From: Halomonas sp. 25-S5
Lineage (GTDB): Bacteria; Pseudomonadota; Gammaproteobacteria; Pseudomonadales; Halomonadaceae
Direction of reading: 5' to 3'
NCBI RefSeq assembly: GCF_029889845.1
Contig: NZ_JARANV010000013.1
Coordinates: forward strand, 40,183-104,182
DNA length: 64,000 nucleotides
A program made the translations under genes and the position numbers. Below the pieces are notes generated by a model. That model did not search any database and had not been told where the DNA came from. It worked only from the letters and a program-made list of their open reading frames with translations. Below are positions 1-9,267 of this stretch, one piece after another; the stretch's first letter is position 1, and each line of letters opens with the position of its first letter.

Positions 1-3000
1 CAAGCCCAGGAAGGTTCACTGAGACCGAGACTCGGCTATCCAGACTGCTGCCAACCGCCGATCTGACCATTTCCTCAACGTGCCGGACGCCCTCGGCACA
101 TTGCTGGGAGTCATGATCGATCCGTTTTGCAAGCTCAGGGTTGGACAAGCTTGGGACTATGGGGGCATAGGGTGAAACAAGAAAATCAAGCAATTGCTCC
201 GGTATCTCATTTCGATTGAACAGTTCCGTCGACGCATCCACGAACTCGTCCATTGACTTGCCCGCCACACCAATTTCGTGTAGCGAAGCCAGGAACTTAT
301 TCAAGTTACCGCATAGGGCCCTCACCTGGATTGCTTCAATGCTTTGCCTCACAAAGGGAAAGCTGACCTGGAGGAAGTCATCATCGACGACGTTGTCCTC
401 ATCCTTCAGACCCTGCAGCCTGCGATGAGCCATGGCTCCCACACGATCCACGCGCCCGGTTTTTTGCTCGATGCTGACCGGCGAAGAGGACAGTCCGTAA
501 TGAATCACGCTGTCGCAGAAGGTATGCAGATCCTCACCTTCCTGGAAAACATCGGTAGAAACCAGCATCAGGGGATAGCCTGGCATGCGGAACTTGCGCG
601 CCTGCACGGAGCGGTTGGCCGAAGTCTCGCCATTTGCACCGATGAACGGCGCGCTAGAAGGCAGCTGATGATTCAGCCACAAGCGCAATTCGTCCTGCGT
701 TTTTGCATAGACCCCGGGCAGGTTGTTCTTGATTATCAGATCAATATTGTCATTGAGCAGTGCCAACTCCTTCGCCGAGCTGAAGCCACCCTGCAATCGC
801 TGGCTGTCCAGCATCCTGCATATCGACCGCAGCCACTCCTGGCGTCTTTCCTCATTCAGTTCAGCTTCGCCTAGGCTCAAACGGGAGAGATAAAGATCGA
901 TGAAGGGGTGGCCACTGCGGAAGCATTGGGCCACCAACTGGCGGTGAATCTCGACCCGTTGAATGCGCTCGTAGAGGTTTCGATCACCACGCTTCAGGGC
1001 CATTGCCAGAGCCTCGGTGCTTCTGAAAAAAAACTGCGCCAGATCGGTCTCCTGCAGATGGGTGAAAAAGGTTCGCACGAACAGCTTCTGGCGCATTTCC
1101 CTTTGTTCGCCGGGACGAAAATTTCCTGCCCGAATCAGGCGCTTCAGATAGTCCGGCAGTTCGTCCAGGCCGGGCATATTCGGGTACTGCCGAGCTACTT
1201 CCTGCAGGAATGCCTGCTGTATGGCGAGGTATTGTGACAGGCTATCGTCTTTCGGAACCGGCGCTACCGAGGCTAGGGCCTCGTCCACTCGTTGTTCACC
1301 CATTTGCCTGATCAGGTCCGGTAGACTCGTGGTGAACAGGTTCTCCGCTACCCATGCGGCCCAGTTGAACTCGAAAAGCAGAATATTGGCGCTGCTCCTG
1401 GAGATCAGTGATTTCTTCATTGCTTCCGGCGTGACCCAGTGAATCGACTCATCAGAAAGCGCCTGATCCAGCTCGATAGCCATCTCACCGCGAAAGAACC
1501 AATTGAAGATGGTGTCGTTCTTGGGTGGTAGCTGCTCTTCCTCCTCCCCTTCTGTGGCTGTGGCCTCGCCGCCCGAGATGTCATCGTCTCTATGGTTGCG
1601 GGCCTCATAATAGACACTCCAGACGCGGTCGAAAAAACGCAACTGATCAGTCAACCCCGCAAGGGCATTGTCGATATGCCGACGCATCCAGGCATCGTAT
1701 TCATCATCGAGCTTCTGCTTGAGCTCGGTTACGCTCTTGACCCGGCGCACGAAAATCAGCTGCTTACGGCCCTGGGCCAACGCCAGCGCGGCTGCCTGCC
1801 GGGAGACCTGGTCCATCTTCGGGTGCGGCAGGGACTGGCCAAAACCTTCCTCGGTCACGTAGCTGTCGCGGATGGCAGCGATCAGGTGCCGATCCCTGGC
1901 ATCGCTGAGGCTGTCTGGCATTTTCTCCCCATCGAACTCTACTGGCCCTGAGCGGGTGGTCTGGGCGTAACTTTCGAAGGAGGCCAGCAAACCCATCTGG
2001 AAAGAGGGGTTACCACCCTTTTTGTCTAGCAGATCGCCGATATGTTTCTGAACGAGGGCGGTGATCAGCTTGTGCTCGTCTGACTCAAAGTCGATCTCGG
2101 TGCGTTCACCCTTGCGCCATTCCCGCCGGTACATATTTCGCGTATACGGCTGCTGCTGGATCTGCAACTGGTTCAGGCGCCGTACCATAAAGCGTGCCAT
2201 GGCCTCCTTGAAGCAAGCCTTGTTCTCCCACTGCGATTCTTCCGGAAGTAGGTGAGCCTTGCCGACCAGATTTAACTGGTTATAAAGGTGCTTCGGGTTC
2301 AGGTCGAACGGCGTGGCCGAAAGCAGCAGGGCCGACTTCACCCGCTTTCGGTAGTTATCGCCCTCTTGCTGATTAAAACCAAGGATGCGCGACAAGGCCA
2401 GGTTGCGTGCGCTGCTTTCAAACGGGTGCTTAAGGTTGTGTGCCTCGTCGATAACTACTAGGTCGAAGGTCGGCAGCAAGTAGTTGAGGGCCCTGGCATA
2501 GGCCTTCTTGATGTTCTCCTTGTGCCGAGGAACCTTGCCGATCACCGAGCTCGGCACATGTTCCTTCAGCTCACGTAGGTGGGTTTCAAGGCCTTCTTCA
2601 TCCTCGCCCATCGCCATGCTAAAGCTGGACATGCGAACGAAGATGTCACCATAGTATCCGGTGGTCGCAGCGTGTATCAGGTCATCGACGTTAGCACAGG
2701 AAATCGACGGCGTGCCGGATTCTCCCTGAGGCGTGCGAATCCTGAAATTGCGCGTCAAAACATTGGTCTTGATGAAGTTCGGCAGCTCGCGCGCATACCA
2801 TTTTTCCTGCACGTTGCGGCTGGGGCAGATATAGAGCACGCGGTAGCCGGGATTGAAGTAGCGCATCATGGCGACCACGCCGAGAGTGATATAGGTCTTG
2901 CCCATACCAACTTCATCGGCCAGGTAGCCCATGCCCACCTCAGGGTCGGTGAGCATGTTCTGCAGAGCCACCGCGCCCTCCAGCTGCAATTTTCCCAGCG

Positions 3001-3070
3001 GTTCCAGCGGCGGATCACCGCCGCTGAAATCTAGCAGCTTCCGGGCTGCGGCCAGATCAATCGGCTGCAT
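1..3070 (-). CDS. Large SNF2-like SF2 helicase (partial, C-terminus beyond window)
   Basis: Predicted ATP-dependent DNA translocase. The frame is open to the left edge, so the C-terminus is missing; 1023 codons are visible. Seen in translation: Walker A-like ADEVGMGKT at about residues 51-59, a DEAH box (VVIDEAHN) at about 206-212, LLLSATPF at about 248-255, and the lobe-2 motif QKTGRVDRVG near residue 865. Both RecA lobes therefore look intact and are separated by an unusually long stretch of roughly 600 residues. ATG 3070 is preferred to ATG 3076 because AGGA sits 7 nt upstream of it. The start overlaps the end of the PLD gene by 14 bp, so this is the last visible gene of a coupled operon. 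A role in nucleic-acid defence is inferred from the nuclease partner and island setting; the family-level call is firm, the exact subfamily is not. Confidence 0.85.
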   Translation of the reverse strand, partial: MQPIDLAAARKLLDFSGGDPPLEPLGKLQLEGAVALQNMLTDPEVGMGYLADEVGMGKTYITLGVVAMMRYFNPGYRVLYICPSRNVQEKWYARELPNFIKTNVLTRNFRIRTPQGESGTPSISCANVDDLIHAATTGYYGDIFVRMSSFSMAMGEDEEGLETHLRELKEHVPSSVIGKVPRHKENIKKAYARALNYLLPTFDLVVIDEAHNLKHPFESSARNLALSRILGFNQQEGDNYRKRVKSALLLSATPFDLNPKHLYNQLNLVGKAHLLPEESQWENKACFKEAMARFMVRRLNQLQIQQQPYTRNMYRREWRKGERTEIDFESDEHKLITALVQKHIGDLLDKKGGNPSFQMGLLASFESYAQTTRSGPVEFDGEKMPDSLSDARDRHLIAAIRDSYVTEEGFGQSLPHPKMDQVSRQAAALALAQGRKQLIFVRRVKSVTELKQKLDDEYDAWMRRHIDNALAGLTDQLRFFDRVWSVYYEARNHRDDDISGGEATATEGEEEEQLPPKNDTIFNWFFRGEMAIELDQALSDESIHWVTPEAMKKSLISRSSANILLFEFNWAAWVAENLFTTSLPDLIRQMGEQRVDEALASVAPVPKDDSLSQYLAIQQAFLQEVARQYPNMPGLDELPDYLKRLIRAGNFRPGEQREMRQKLFVRTFFTHLQETDLAQFFFRSTEALAMALKRGDRNLYERIQRVEIHRQLVAQCFRSGHPFIDLYLSRLSLGEAELNEERRQEWLRSICRMLDSQRLQGGFSSAKELALLNDNIDLIIKNNLPGVYAKTQDELRLWLNHQLPSSAPFIGANGETSANRSVQARKFRMPGYPLMLVSTDVFQEGEDLHTFCDSVIHYGLSSSPVSIEQKTGRVDRVGAMAHRRLQGLKDEDNVVDDDFLQVSFPFVRQSIEAIQVRALCGNLNKFLASLHEIGVAGKSMDEFVDASTELFNRNEIPEQLLDFLVSPYAPIVPSLSNPELAKRIDHDSQQCAEGVRHVEEMVRSAVGSSLDSRVSVSVNLPGL

Positions 3071-5132
3071 GATCATTCCTATCCGAAATTTGACGGTAGA
3101 CGCGGAAGAACTGCGCACGATACCACTCGAAGAAGCGGTGGCTGCGCTCGGCATCGTTGTCGATCAAACGTAGTTCACCGGCGCTCTCAATGGCCGCGAC
3201 TTTCTGCAGGCATTCCTGCAGGTAATGATCGACCTGGGCCCGGCCCTGGTATTCCGGACGTTGGTAAATCTGGAGCAGGCAAAGCAGTGTCAGGTAGATA
3301 GTCACCTGATCCAGCTCCCGGCCGTCTTCGTACAGGCTTTCCAGCAGAGTGGGCAGGCTGTCCATGCCCTGACCACTAAGGTAATAGTCGACACGCCCAA
3401 GGCGCTCCTTGGACGAGGCATCGTCCATGAGGCCGCGCAGGTTGTGAAAAGCATGGAACAACTCAGCGTATTCGGCAAAGAACTCCCGTCCGCTTCCCTC
3501 GTGTGGCTGACTGCCCACGCCTTCGCTCAGCAAGCCCATCTCCCGCAGCTGTCGCTCCTTGAGAAATTCGATCACCTTGTTACGCCACATAGAACTCAAC
3601 CCGGCATAGATCTGCATGATCTCCTGCGGCGACAGGTGCGGCAGGTCCAGCGGCTTATGGGTCCAGTTGACCTGCTGAACCATCACCTCGAAGGCAGGAA
3701 TGGCTTCTCCCCTCGGCAGCCAGTGGCCGGAGACCCGAACGAATCCACTGTTCTTGAGCAGCGCCTCGATAAACTCGACATCACAGGCAGCCGGATTGGT
3801 ATCGTGGCTCACTTGGATATCCGCCACCTGTACGGTGCCTTCGGATGAGAGGATGTCGAACACCAGCTCCGGCTCTTCATGACGGTCACCAAGCGACGCC
3901 GTGAGCAGGCGCAGCTTCCAGTCGTAGGTCAAGAAAAGGTCGGGTAAACTGGTTTCATCATCCTGCCCTTCATCGGCGGCTGGCAGCTTATCTTCCGGGC
4001 ACCACTTGTCCGGCACGGTGCTGATCGGCTTCAGAAAGCTAGTCTGGGTGGGCAGTTGGGTAAAGAAACCGGCCTCCTGATTGTCGCTGGTAGCGCGGTG
4101 GGTGAAGTTGACCGAGCCGACGAACACCCATGATTGGACGCCGTTATAGAGATGGTAGATCTTTGCGTGGGTGGTGCGGTTCACCGGGGTCTGCAATCCC
4201 AGTCTCCCAACCATCTCCGGCGACCATCTGGCCCACTGTATCCCGTCGATTTGTGAGAGGTGTTCGTAGTATTCGCGGTTGCACAGGGCTTCTCCCTGGT
4301 CGTTCTCCGGTAGGAAGATGTGAATTTCCTGCACGCCCAGATCGTTGAAAAAGTGTTCGTGACCATCAAAGCCAGTATTCTCTGCAAAATACGGGGAGAT
4401 GATCTCCAGGGTCCAGTTCTTGTAATAAGGTGACTGCTCGGCCAGGGCATCGCGTAGAAAACGCATGAACGCGGGCCGGCGCTGCTGGGCCAGAGCGAGG
4501 CTTGTCAGTCCGTAGTAGGAAATTGGCGACGCACTTTTGGAGCTTCGGCAGCGCTTAAGGAACGACTGGATGCGCGGCAATGCATTGTCCGGATCGCCCA
4601 ACGGTGCTTTTCGTCTCGCTGCTAGCCAGCCGACGTCGGCGCGCAGCTGATTCAGGAAGCGGAGGCTTGGCTCTCCATTGACTACCCGCTCCCAGTGTTG
4701 ACACTCGATATTTTCCCACCAGCCGGCAATGCTCAGGTTGGCCGAAGACGCACCCACGCACAGGCACTGTTCGCCGCTGTCTACGTTCTCCAACAGCAGC
4801 AACACTAGCTTGGCGTGAAAGGCACTGCGTTCGCCGCGAATGCCATGATGCAGGTACTCCATCGACGGCGACACAGTGCCCTGTTGACGAAACAGGTCAA
4901 GGTCGTAGAACACTTCCACCGGCAGACCGGCCTCGGACAGCGCTTCGCGCACCTGGATGGATTTGATCCTCTGGTCCGAGGAAAAAGCTAGCCCCTGATC
5001 CAACATCAGAGGAATGATTTCCTGTTCGAAGAACTCCGGCTCGAAGCGGTAGGTGGTGAAGACAGCCGCAACTACTCTTTCGCCCTCGCCGATCTGTGCC
5101 CGAAAGCCGTCGGAAATGGTGCTCAGTTCCAT
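3057..5132 (-). CDS. Phospholipase D-fold (HKD-like) protein, probable nuclease
   Basis: 691-residue protein with two PLD-type half motifs. The first has H106-x-K108 followed by GASSANLS around 127-134; the second has H322-x-K324 followed by GSVNFT at 339-344. The H-K-N pattern on the same fold is typical of PLD-superfamily nucleases and of helicase-associated PLD proteins, where the acidic residue of the classic HKD is variable. The C-terminal half (about 380-691) has no motif I recognise. No signal peptide or membrane segment is visible, so it is cytoplasmic. It starts 2 bp after the stop of the upstream gene and overlaps the helicase start, which suggests the three products are made together. 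DNA cleavage coupled to the helicase is inference. Confidence 0.8.
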   Translation of the reverse strand: MELSTISDGFRAQIGEGERVVAAVFTTYRFEPEFFEQEIIPLMLDQGLAFSSDQRIKSIQVREALSEAGLPVEVFYDLDLFRQQGTVSPSMEYLHHGIRGERSAFHAKLVLLLLENVDSGEQCLCVGASSANLSIAGWWENIECQHWERVVNGEPSLRFLNQLRADVGWLAARRKAPLGDPDNALPRIQSFLKRCRSSKSASPISYYGLTSLALAQQRRPAFMRFLRDALAEQSPYYKNWTLEIISPYFAENTGFDGHEHFFNDLGVQEIHIFLPENDQGEALCNREYYEHLSQIDGIQWARWSPEMVGRLGLQTPVNRTTHAKIYHLYNGVQSWVFVGSVNFTHRATSDNQEAGFFTQLPTQTSFLKPISTVPDKWCPEDKLPAADEGQDDETSLPDLFLTYDWKLRLLTASLGDRHEEPELVFDILSSEGTVQVADIQVSHDTNPAACDVEFIEALLKNSGFVRVSGHWLPRGEAIPAFEVMVQQVNWTHKPLDLPHLSPQEIMQIYAGLSSMWRNKVIEFLKERQLREMGLLSEGVGSQPHEGSGREFFAEYAELFHAFHNLRGLMDDASSKERLGRVDYYLSGQGMDSLPTLLESLYEDGRELDQVTIYLTLLCLLQIYQRPEYQGRAQVDHYLQECLQKVAAIESAGELRLIDNDAERSHRFFEWYRAQFFRVYRQISDRNDHAAD

Positions 5133-5134
5133 AC

Positions 5135-6379
5135 TCAGCGCCGCTCCATGGCCGCGATACCAGCGTACGAGCTAAGGAAATAGTCGTAATCCCAGTGGGA
5201 TTGCAGCTCGTCGACCGGCGGTAGATGAGCTGTTTCGGCCTTGACCCGAACCCTTAACCTACCATCTGAGCCCTCCTCTACCCAGGAAGCACCCCCACGC
5301 CCGGCCATGATTTTTTTGTTCATGTCCAGCAGGCAGCGCAAGGCGGCCAAAGTGTCACCACTGCGCAAACGGGTCCGCAGTGCTTCCAGGTCAGCGCCAT
5401 AAGGAACCTGGGAAAGCTCTGGCCCGGGAGGCAGATACTCGAAGCTGTAGATCCGGTCGACAGCAATGGCCATGGCCTCCAGCCGCTCGCCGTCCTGTCG
5501 GCGCAAGTAATTGAACAGCACGTTGGCAGTCACTAGAAGGCGCTCGATCTGTCTGACATCAGACAGAGCCTGGCTGAGCTCCGGGGATTCAGTGTGCGTG
5601 CAGACGGTATCGACCAAGGCACCCAATTTGGCTGTTTCCAACACAGGCTTTGGCAACGCACGGAAGGCTTCATACAGGGCAATCTGGCAATGGTGATCGC
5701 CAGATCCGCGCAAAAGTGCCGCGATTAGCTCATCCTGCACATTCGATGCGCTGATGGCACCGACAAATTTCTTGCCTTCGCGCTCGAGGTCAGCGACGGG
5801 AACTGCCTTGCGCTCTCCGCGCAGAAAGGCCCAGTACCAGCTGATTCCCAGCCCGTCCTTATTGCGATTAAGGTCGTCCTCGATCTGTCGCACAATCGCC
5901 AAGCCGGTATCGGTCAACTCACGTAAATCGCCATGCACTAGGCCGGTCTCTCGCAGAGCGGTGGAGTACAGTCCCCAGATGCCATAACTCACCTGGTCAC
6001 TGAGGATTAGGCTTCGTTGGTCGGTTCCGATGGAGATCGTCTTTCCTGCTTCTGCCAAGCGCTTGCGCACACGAGTAATACCCATGATCTCGTGGTCATC
6101 AGCGCTGCTACGTAGGTAGGCAGCCAGTTGTTCGTAGCGCAGAAAGTGCTGCTGCAATATCTGCTGCCGGTCCACCGGGTTCACATCACGGCACAATTGG
6201 TTGCACCAGTAAAAGCCGAGCAAGCCAACCGAGAAGATTCGCCATGAGGAGGTGATGGTGGTCAGGTTGCCCACAACCCTGCGGCCAAAATGTGTCCACA
6301 CCATTTCAAAACCAAGCGGGTCACGGGAGCCCTTGGGTCGTGCCCGGTCATCTAAAAGAGATAAAAACACTATCTTCAA
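5135..6379 (-). CDS. Unrecognised 414-residue protein, first gene of helicase-PLD operon
   Basis: I do not recognise a named domain. The start is a TTG at 6379 with AGGG 4 nt upstream; no in-frame ATG lies nearby. The N-terminus (residues about 20-60) carries a compact GFEMVWTHFGRRVVGN segment followed by a W/F-rich stretch, a layout that loosely resembles helicase-associated DUF6361-type proteins, but that is only an impression. The rest is predicted soluble and alpha-helical, with no membrane segment or signal peptide. It is the promoter-proximal member of a three-gene unit with 2-bp spacing to the PLD gene, so it is probably a subunit or regulator of the helicase-nuclease pair. Upstream are about 250 bp of AT-rich DNA that should hold the promoter. 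Confidence 0.7.
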   Translation of the reverse strand: MKIVFLSLLDDRARPKGSRDPLGFEMVWTHFGRRVVGNLTTITSSWRIFSVGLLGFYWCNQLCRDVNPVDRQQILQQHFLRYEQLAAYLRSSADDHEIMGITRVRKRLAEAGKTISIGTDQRSLILSDQVSYGIWGLYSTALRETGLVHGDLRELTDTGLAIVRQIEDDLNRNKDGLGISWYWAFLRGERKAVPVADLEREGKKFVGAISASNVQDELIAALLRGSGDHHCQIALYEAFRALPKPVLETAKLGALVDTVCTHTESPELSQALSDVRQIERLLVTANVLFNYLRRQDGERLEAMAIAVDRIYSFEYLPPGPELSQVPYGADLEALRTRLRSGDTLAALRCLLDMNKKIMAGRGGASWVEEGSDGRLRVRVKAETAHLPPVDELQSHWDYDYFLSSYAGIAAMERR

Positions 6380-6617
6380 ATTCCCTGTTAGCTAGATATG
6401 CAGAAGCTTCCAGCCATTAGCATAAACATGAATATTATTGGTCCGATCGTACACATCCATCGCCAAACAAGTTTAAATTAGGGCTATCCTCATCGCTAGA
6501 CCGCTGGGTTGCAATATCATCAGCAGATTCACATTGCTTGGCACACGAATTTCTCATTCTCTCTACTATTCTGGAGCTATCTGTCTCTCATCACAGAAAA
6601 CAGACTAATTCAGGTGT

Positions 6618-6634
6618 GCGACAATTTATGTCGC
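6618..6634. promoter_or_regulatory. Dyad GCGACA-N5-TGTCGC, copy 1
   Basis: Perfect 6-bp inverted repeat (7 bp with the flanking T/A) with a 5-bp ATTTA spacer, directly past the stop of the NERD-helicase gene and about 240 bp upstream of the first gene of the helicase-PLD operon. The same half-sites and spacing recur at 8481-8497. A binding site for the nearby WYL regulator is an inference; a weak terminator hairpin is the alternative. Confidence 0.45.
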
Positions 6635-6635
6635 A

Positions 6636-8288
6636 TCATGACTTCGCGAAGATAAGGAGTCTCGTTGTGGCCCTGGACGCCCCCACGTACTCCACCTTGG
6701 CATTGCCCGCCCATTCACTGGCGCCGATATCGACCAACAGCACCACACTCGCTTGCAAGCCCTTCACGGCCGCGACATTGAACATGCGGTCGCTGTAGCG
6801 AGGGAGACTGTGGCGGATCGCCTGGAGTGCCTGGCTGTTTTCTACCTTGAAAGGCGTCAGGAGCAATAGCCGATCGGGGGTAAAGCCCTCGGCTTCGAGG
6901 TTGTCGAGGCTTTCCTGCAGCAGCTCTTGCTGCTGTTCGGCCGTCTTCCATCGGCGGATCTCCACGCCGCCCTGGCTGCTGGGCAGGTGCTCGCCGGGTT
7001 CGGCAGCATCGGTATGGCGTTCCTTGAGCCAAGTGGCGATCTCGTAGGCGTTGCGGTAGTTGCGGTACAGGGTGAAGGGGTACGGCACCATGCCTCCGAA
7101 CACCTCCACTGGCAGCTGGTAGTCACGCCCGAAAAGGTTCTGAGCCGGATCGGCGAAGAGGGTGATCTGAGCGTCATCACCCAGCAAGTCGCTGATCACC
7201 AGCCACCAGTAGGGGTCGTAATCCTGAGCCTCGTCCACCACCAGGGCGTCGACGCTTTCCGGTCGCTGCTGCAGAGCCTCGGCCAGCAGGTTAGGGGCGG
7301 TTTCGTTGTAGAACTCGCTCAAGAATCGGGGATCGGCCGGTACTGCCCAGGCAAGCCCTGCGGCCTCGACACGGTCCTGGCAGAGCTCGTGGAAGGTGGC
7401 CACCTCGATAGCGGTAGAATCTCCTGCCGCCAGGGCATTGCGGTGCTCAGCGGCAAGGGCAATGTTGAAGCAGAGCAGCAGGACGCGCTTTCCTTCCCGC
7501 GCAAGCGCCTCGGCCCTCAACCTCGCCAGGATGCTCTTGCCGGTCCCGGCGCCGCCATGTATCGCCATCCGCGGGATATGTTCCAGAAGCCGCAGCACCC
7601 ATTGCTGCTCATGGCTGAGTCGAAACAGGGCCTCTTCCACATCGCTCGCCTGCTCTGCGCCGGTGCTAACCAGCGCGCAGGCAGGGCGCAAAAGGTGGTG
7701 CTGGATCAGGGTGACCTGCTGCTTATTCAGCGGCAGCGCATTGGAGGCTCGGGGGCCGGCCAGCGCTGTGTTGGCGAAGCGCTGGATCAGGGCATGGTCG
7801 GTCAGACCTTCCAGGTCGCCCTTGAGCAGGATGTGCTCGCGATTGAGGGCCAGGGCCGGCAGCTCGCCCTGCCACTCCCGGGTATCGGGAAACACCAGGA
7901 CAGGGGCGATGGGTAGCTTGATACCGGGGATAACCTTGTCCATGGCCTGCAGCAGACTGCCGGTCTGTTTCTTGAGCTGGTCCAGAGGGGTGGTAGAAAG
8001 CTTGTGGGTGCCGTGGTTGCCTTGCGTCCACCACTGCCCCTTCCCGTCGAGCCAGACCCCCCCGCCTTTCACTTCCCAGATCTGGATGCCGTACTGTGGA
8101 TGAAACAGCAGGAAGTCGACTTCCCCCACCCAAGTGCCCTTGTCGTTGCGCGTCTGGGTCGCGAGACCGTGCATCACCTCGAGACCGGGGAAATCCAGGT
8201 CGCGAAGCCGGCAGTACACCCTGGCTTCGGCACGCGAAGGCAATGCATCGAGCTCGGCTTCACTGAGCCGTGGATAGATCTCTGCCAA
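6636..8288 (-). CDS. NERD nuclease domain fused to UvrD/SF1-like helicase
   Basis: 550-residue fusion. The N-terminal nuclease-related domain (about 15-120) shows the PD-(D/E)xK arrangement: GEVDF near residue 55, then IQIWEVKGG near 68-76. The helicase part has Walker A GGAGTGKS around 243-250, a DEAQD Walker B around 348, and the C-terminal motif VAAVKGLQASVV followed by YVGASRAT, matching UvrD-type motifs V-VI. No signal peptide. The family is found as a stand-alone nuclease-helicase in defence islands and plasmids, but its substrate is not established. It is transcribed away from the metallopeptidase-like gene and is flanked on both sides by identical GCGACA-N5-TGTCGC dyads. The domain assignment is solid; a defence role is inferred from neighbours. 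Confidence 0.85.
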   Translation of the reverse strand: MAEIYPRLSEAELDALPSRAEARVYCRLRDLDFPGLEVMHGLATQTRNDKGTWVGEVDFLLFHPQYGIQIWEVKGGGVWLDGKGQWWTQGNHGTHKLSTTPLDQLKKQTGSLLQAMDKVIPGIKLPIAPVLVFPDTREWQGELPALALNREHILLKGDLEGLTDHALIQRFANTALAGPRASNALPLNKQQVTLIQHHLLRPACALVSTGAEQASDVEEALFRLSHEQQWVLRLLEHIPRMAIHGGAGTGKSILARLRAEALAREGKRVLLLCFNIALAAEHRNALAAGDSTAIEVATFHELCQDRVEAAGLAWAVPADPRFLSEFYNETAPNLLAEALQQRPESVDALVVDEAQDYDPYWWLVISDLLGDDAQITLFADPAQNLFGRDYQLPVEVFGGMVPYPFTLYRNYRNAYEIATWLKERHTDAAEPGEHLPSSQGGVEIRRWKTAEQQQELLQESLDNLEAEGFTPDRLLLLTPFKVENSQALQAIRHSLPRYSDRMFNVAAVKGLQASVVLLVDIGASEWAGNAKVEYVGASRATTRLLIFAKS

Positions 8289-8480
8289 GCAACCTCCCTG
8301 TCCGCCGGCATGGCCAGCAATGTCCGTATCACGGTAACGCGTGAGTAAATGCCTGTTGTCACTACAGAAAGCCGTACAGCGACTCTGACCAATAACTCAC
8401 GAAGAATCATCATCCGTTTGCCAGCTTCCACGGTGCCAAAAATCACGAGCCAGGGCTAGCGAGGACATGCCCAGCTATTT

Positions 8481-8497
8481 GCGACACGAGATGTCGC
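8481..8497. promoter_or_regulatory. Dyad GCGACA-N5-TGTCGC, copy 2
   Basis: Same half-sites and same 5-bp spacing as 6618-6634, here in the divergent gap between the NERD-helicase (start 8288) and the metallopeptidase-like gene (start 8547), 50 bp before the latter. The position suits an operator controlling that gene or both divergent genes. The WYL protein encoded at 9268 is the obvious candidate ligand, by inference only. Confidence 0.45.
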
Positions 8498-8546
8498 TGA
8501 CTGATGCCAGACTCTCCGTGCATTCATGGCAACACCGGAGGTCAGC

Positions 8547-9206
8547 ATGGGCAGTGGGCGAGAGAGCTTTCAGGGGAACGGATGGCAGGTCTGTGCTCAG
8601 GCTGCCGAGAGGCACGCGACACTCAGGGAGGAGCAAACCGCCCTCTGGGAAGCCGACCGCGTCTCATGGGCCTCCGAACAGCCCGTCACCGCCTGGCTGG
8701 CTTCTCACTTGTCGCTGGTACCGATCTGCGATGCCCACCTGCCCACCGCGACCACCGATGGACGCCACCTCTTGTTCAATGCCACCTGGAGTGCTGGGCT
8801 CGATACCCAGACTCGCCGGTTTCTGCAGGCGCACCTGGTCTGGCACTGTGTTGCGGGGCATCTGCACACGCCTCGCGAGAGGGAGAGGCATCGCTGGCAC
8901 CTGGCCTGCGATCACGAGGTCAATGCGTTGCTCTTGCTGCTGGGTCTTCCGCTGCCCGAAGACGCCGTGCTCTTCCCAGCCTGCATCGGCCGGCCTTTGC
9001 ACGCGGTGTATAACTGGCTCGACCATTTCCCCGGGCTGGAGAGGGAGAGGAACCTGGACATGGTCCCGGCCACCTGGGCACCCTACCCCGCCGACGACAC
9101 GCTCTTCCGCCGATGGCGAGAGAGGGCCTTGGAGATCGCGATGCAGTATCTGGGCACGCCGTCCCTTCCCGGTCACGTAGCGGCCTTTCTAGTGACACGG
9201 CAGTGA
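8547..9206 (+). CDS. DUF2201-N-like putative metallopeptidase domain protein
   Basis: The start at 8547 is chosen because GGAGG lies 5 nt upstream; an in-frame ATG at 8526 has no such site. The 219-residue product contains AHLVWHCVAGHLH followed by WHLACDHEVNALL (about residues 95-130). This resembles the HExxH...ACDYxxN core of the DUF2201 N-terminal (putative metallopeptidase) family, which often pairs with MoxR ATPases. Two departures are visible. The Glu of HExxH is Leu here (HLVWH), and the usual C-terminal VWA-like domain is absent. The protein may therefore be a catalytically dead or accessory form. No secretion signal. It is followed by the WYL gene on the same strand (gap 61 bp), so the two could be co-transcribed. 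Confidence 0.55.
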   Translation: MGSGRESFQGNGWQVCAQAAERHATLREEQTALWEADRVSWASEQPVTAWLASHLSLVPICDAHLPTATTDGRHLLFNATWSAGLDTQTRRFLQAHLVWHCVAGHLHTPRERERHRWHLACDHEVNALLLLLGLPLPEDAVLFPACIGRPLHAVYNWLDHFPGLERERNLDMVPATWAPYPADDTLFRRWRERALEIAMQYLGTPSLPGHVAAFLVTRQ

Positions 9207-9267
9207 ACTGAAGGCCGACTTATCAGGTATGGTTGACGGACCCTCGAACCTTAGACAAGGACGTCCC

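Noticed and set aside
1..6379. Naming the helicase-PLD trio DISARM or Mokosh
   Set aside because: Only the helicase and PLD folds are shared; the defining partner genes and the specific helicase families of those systems are not visible in the window.
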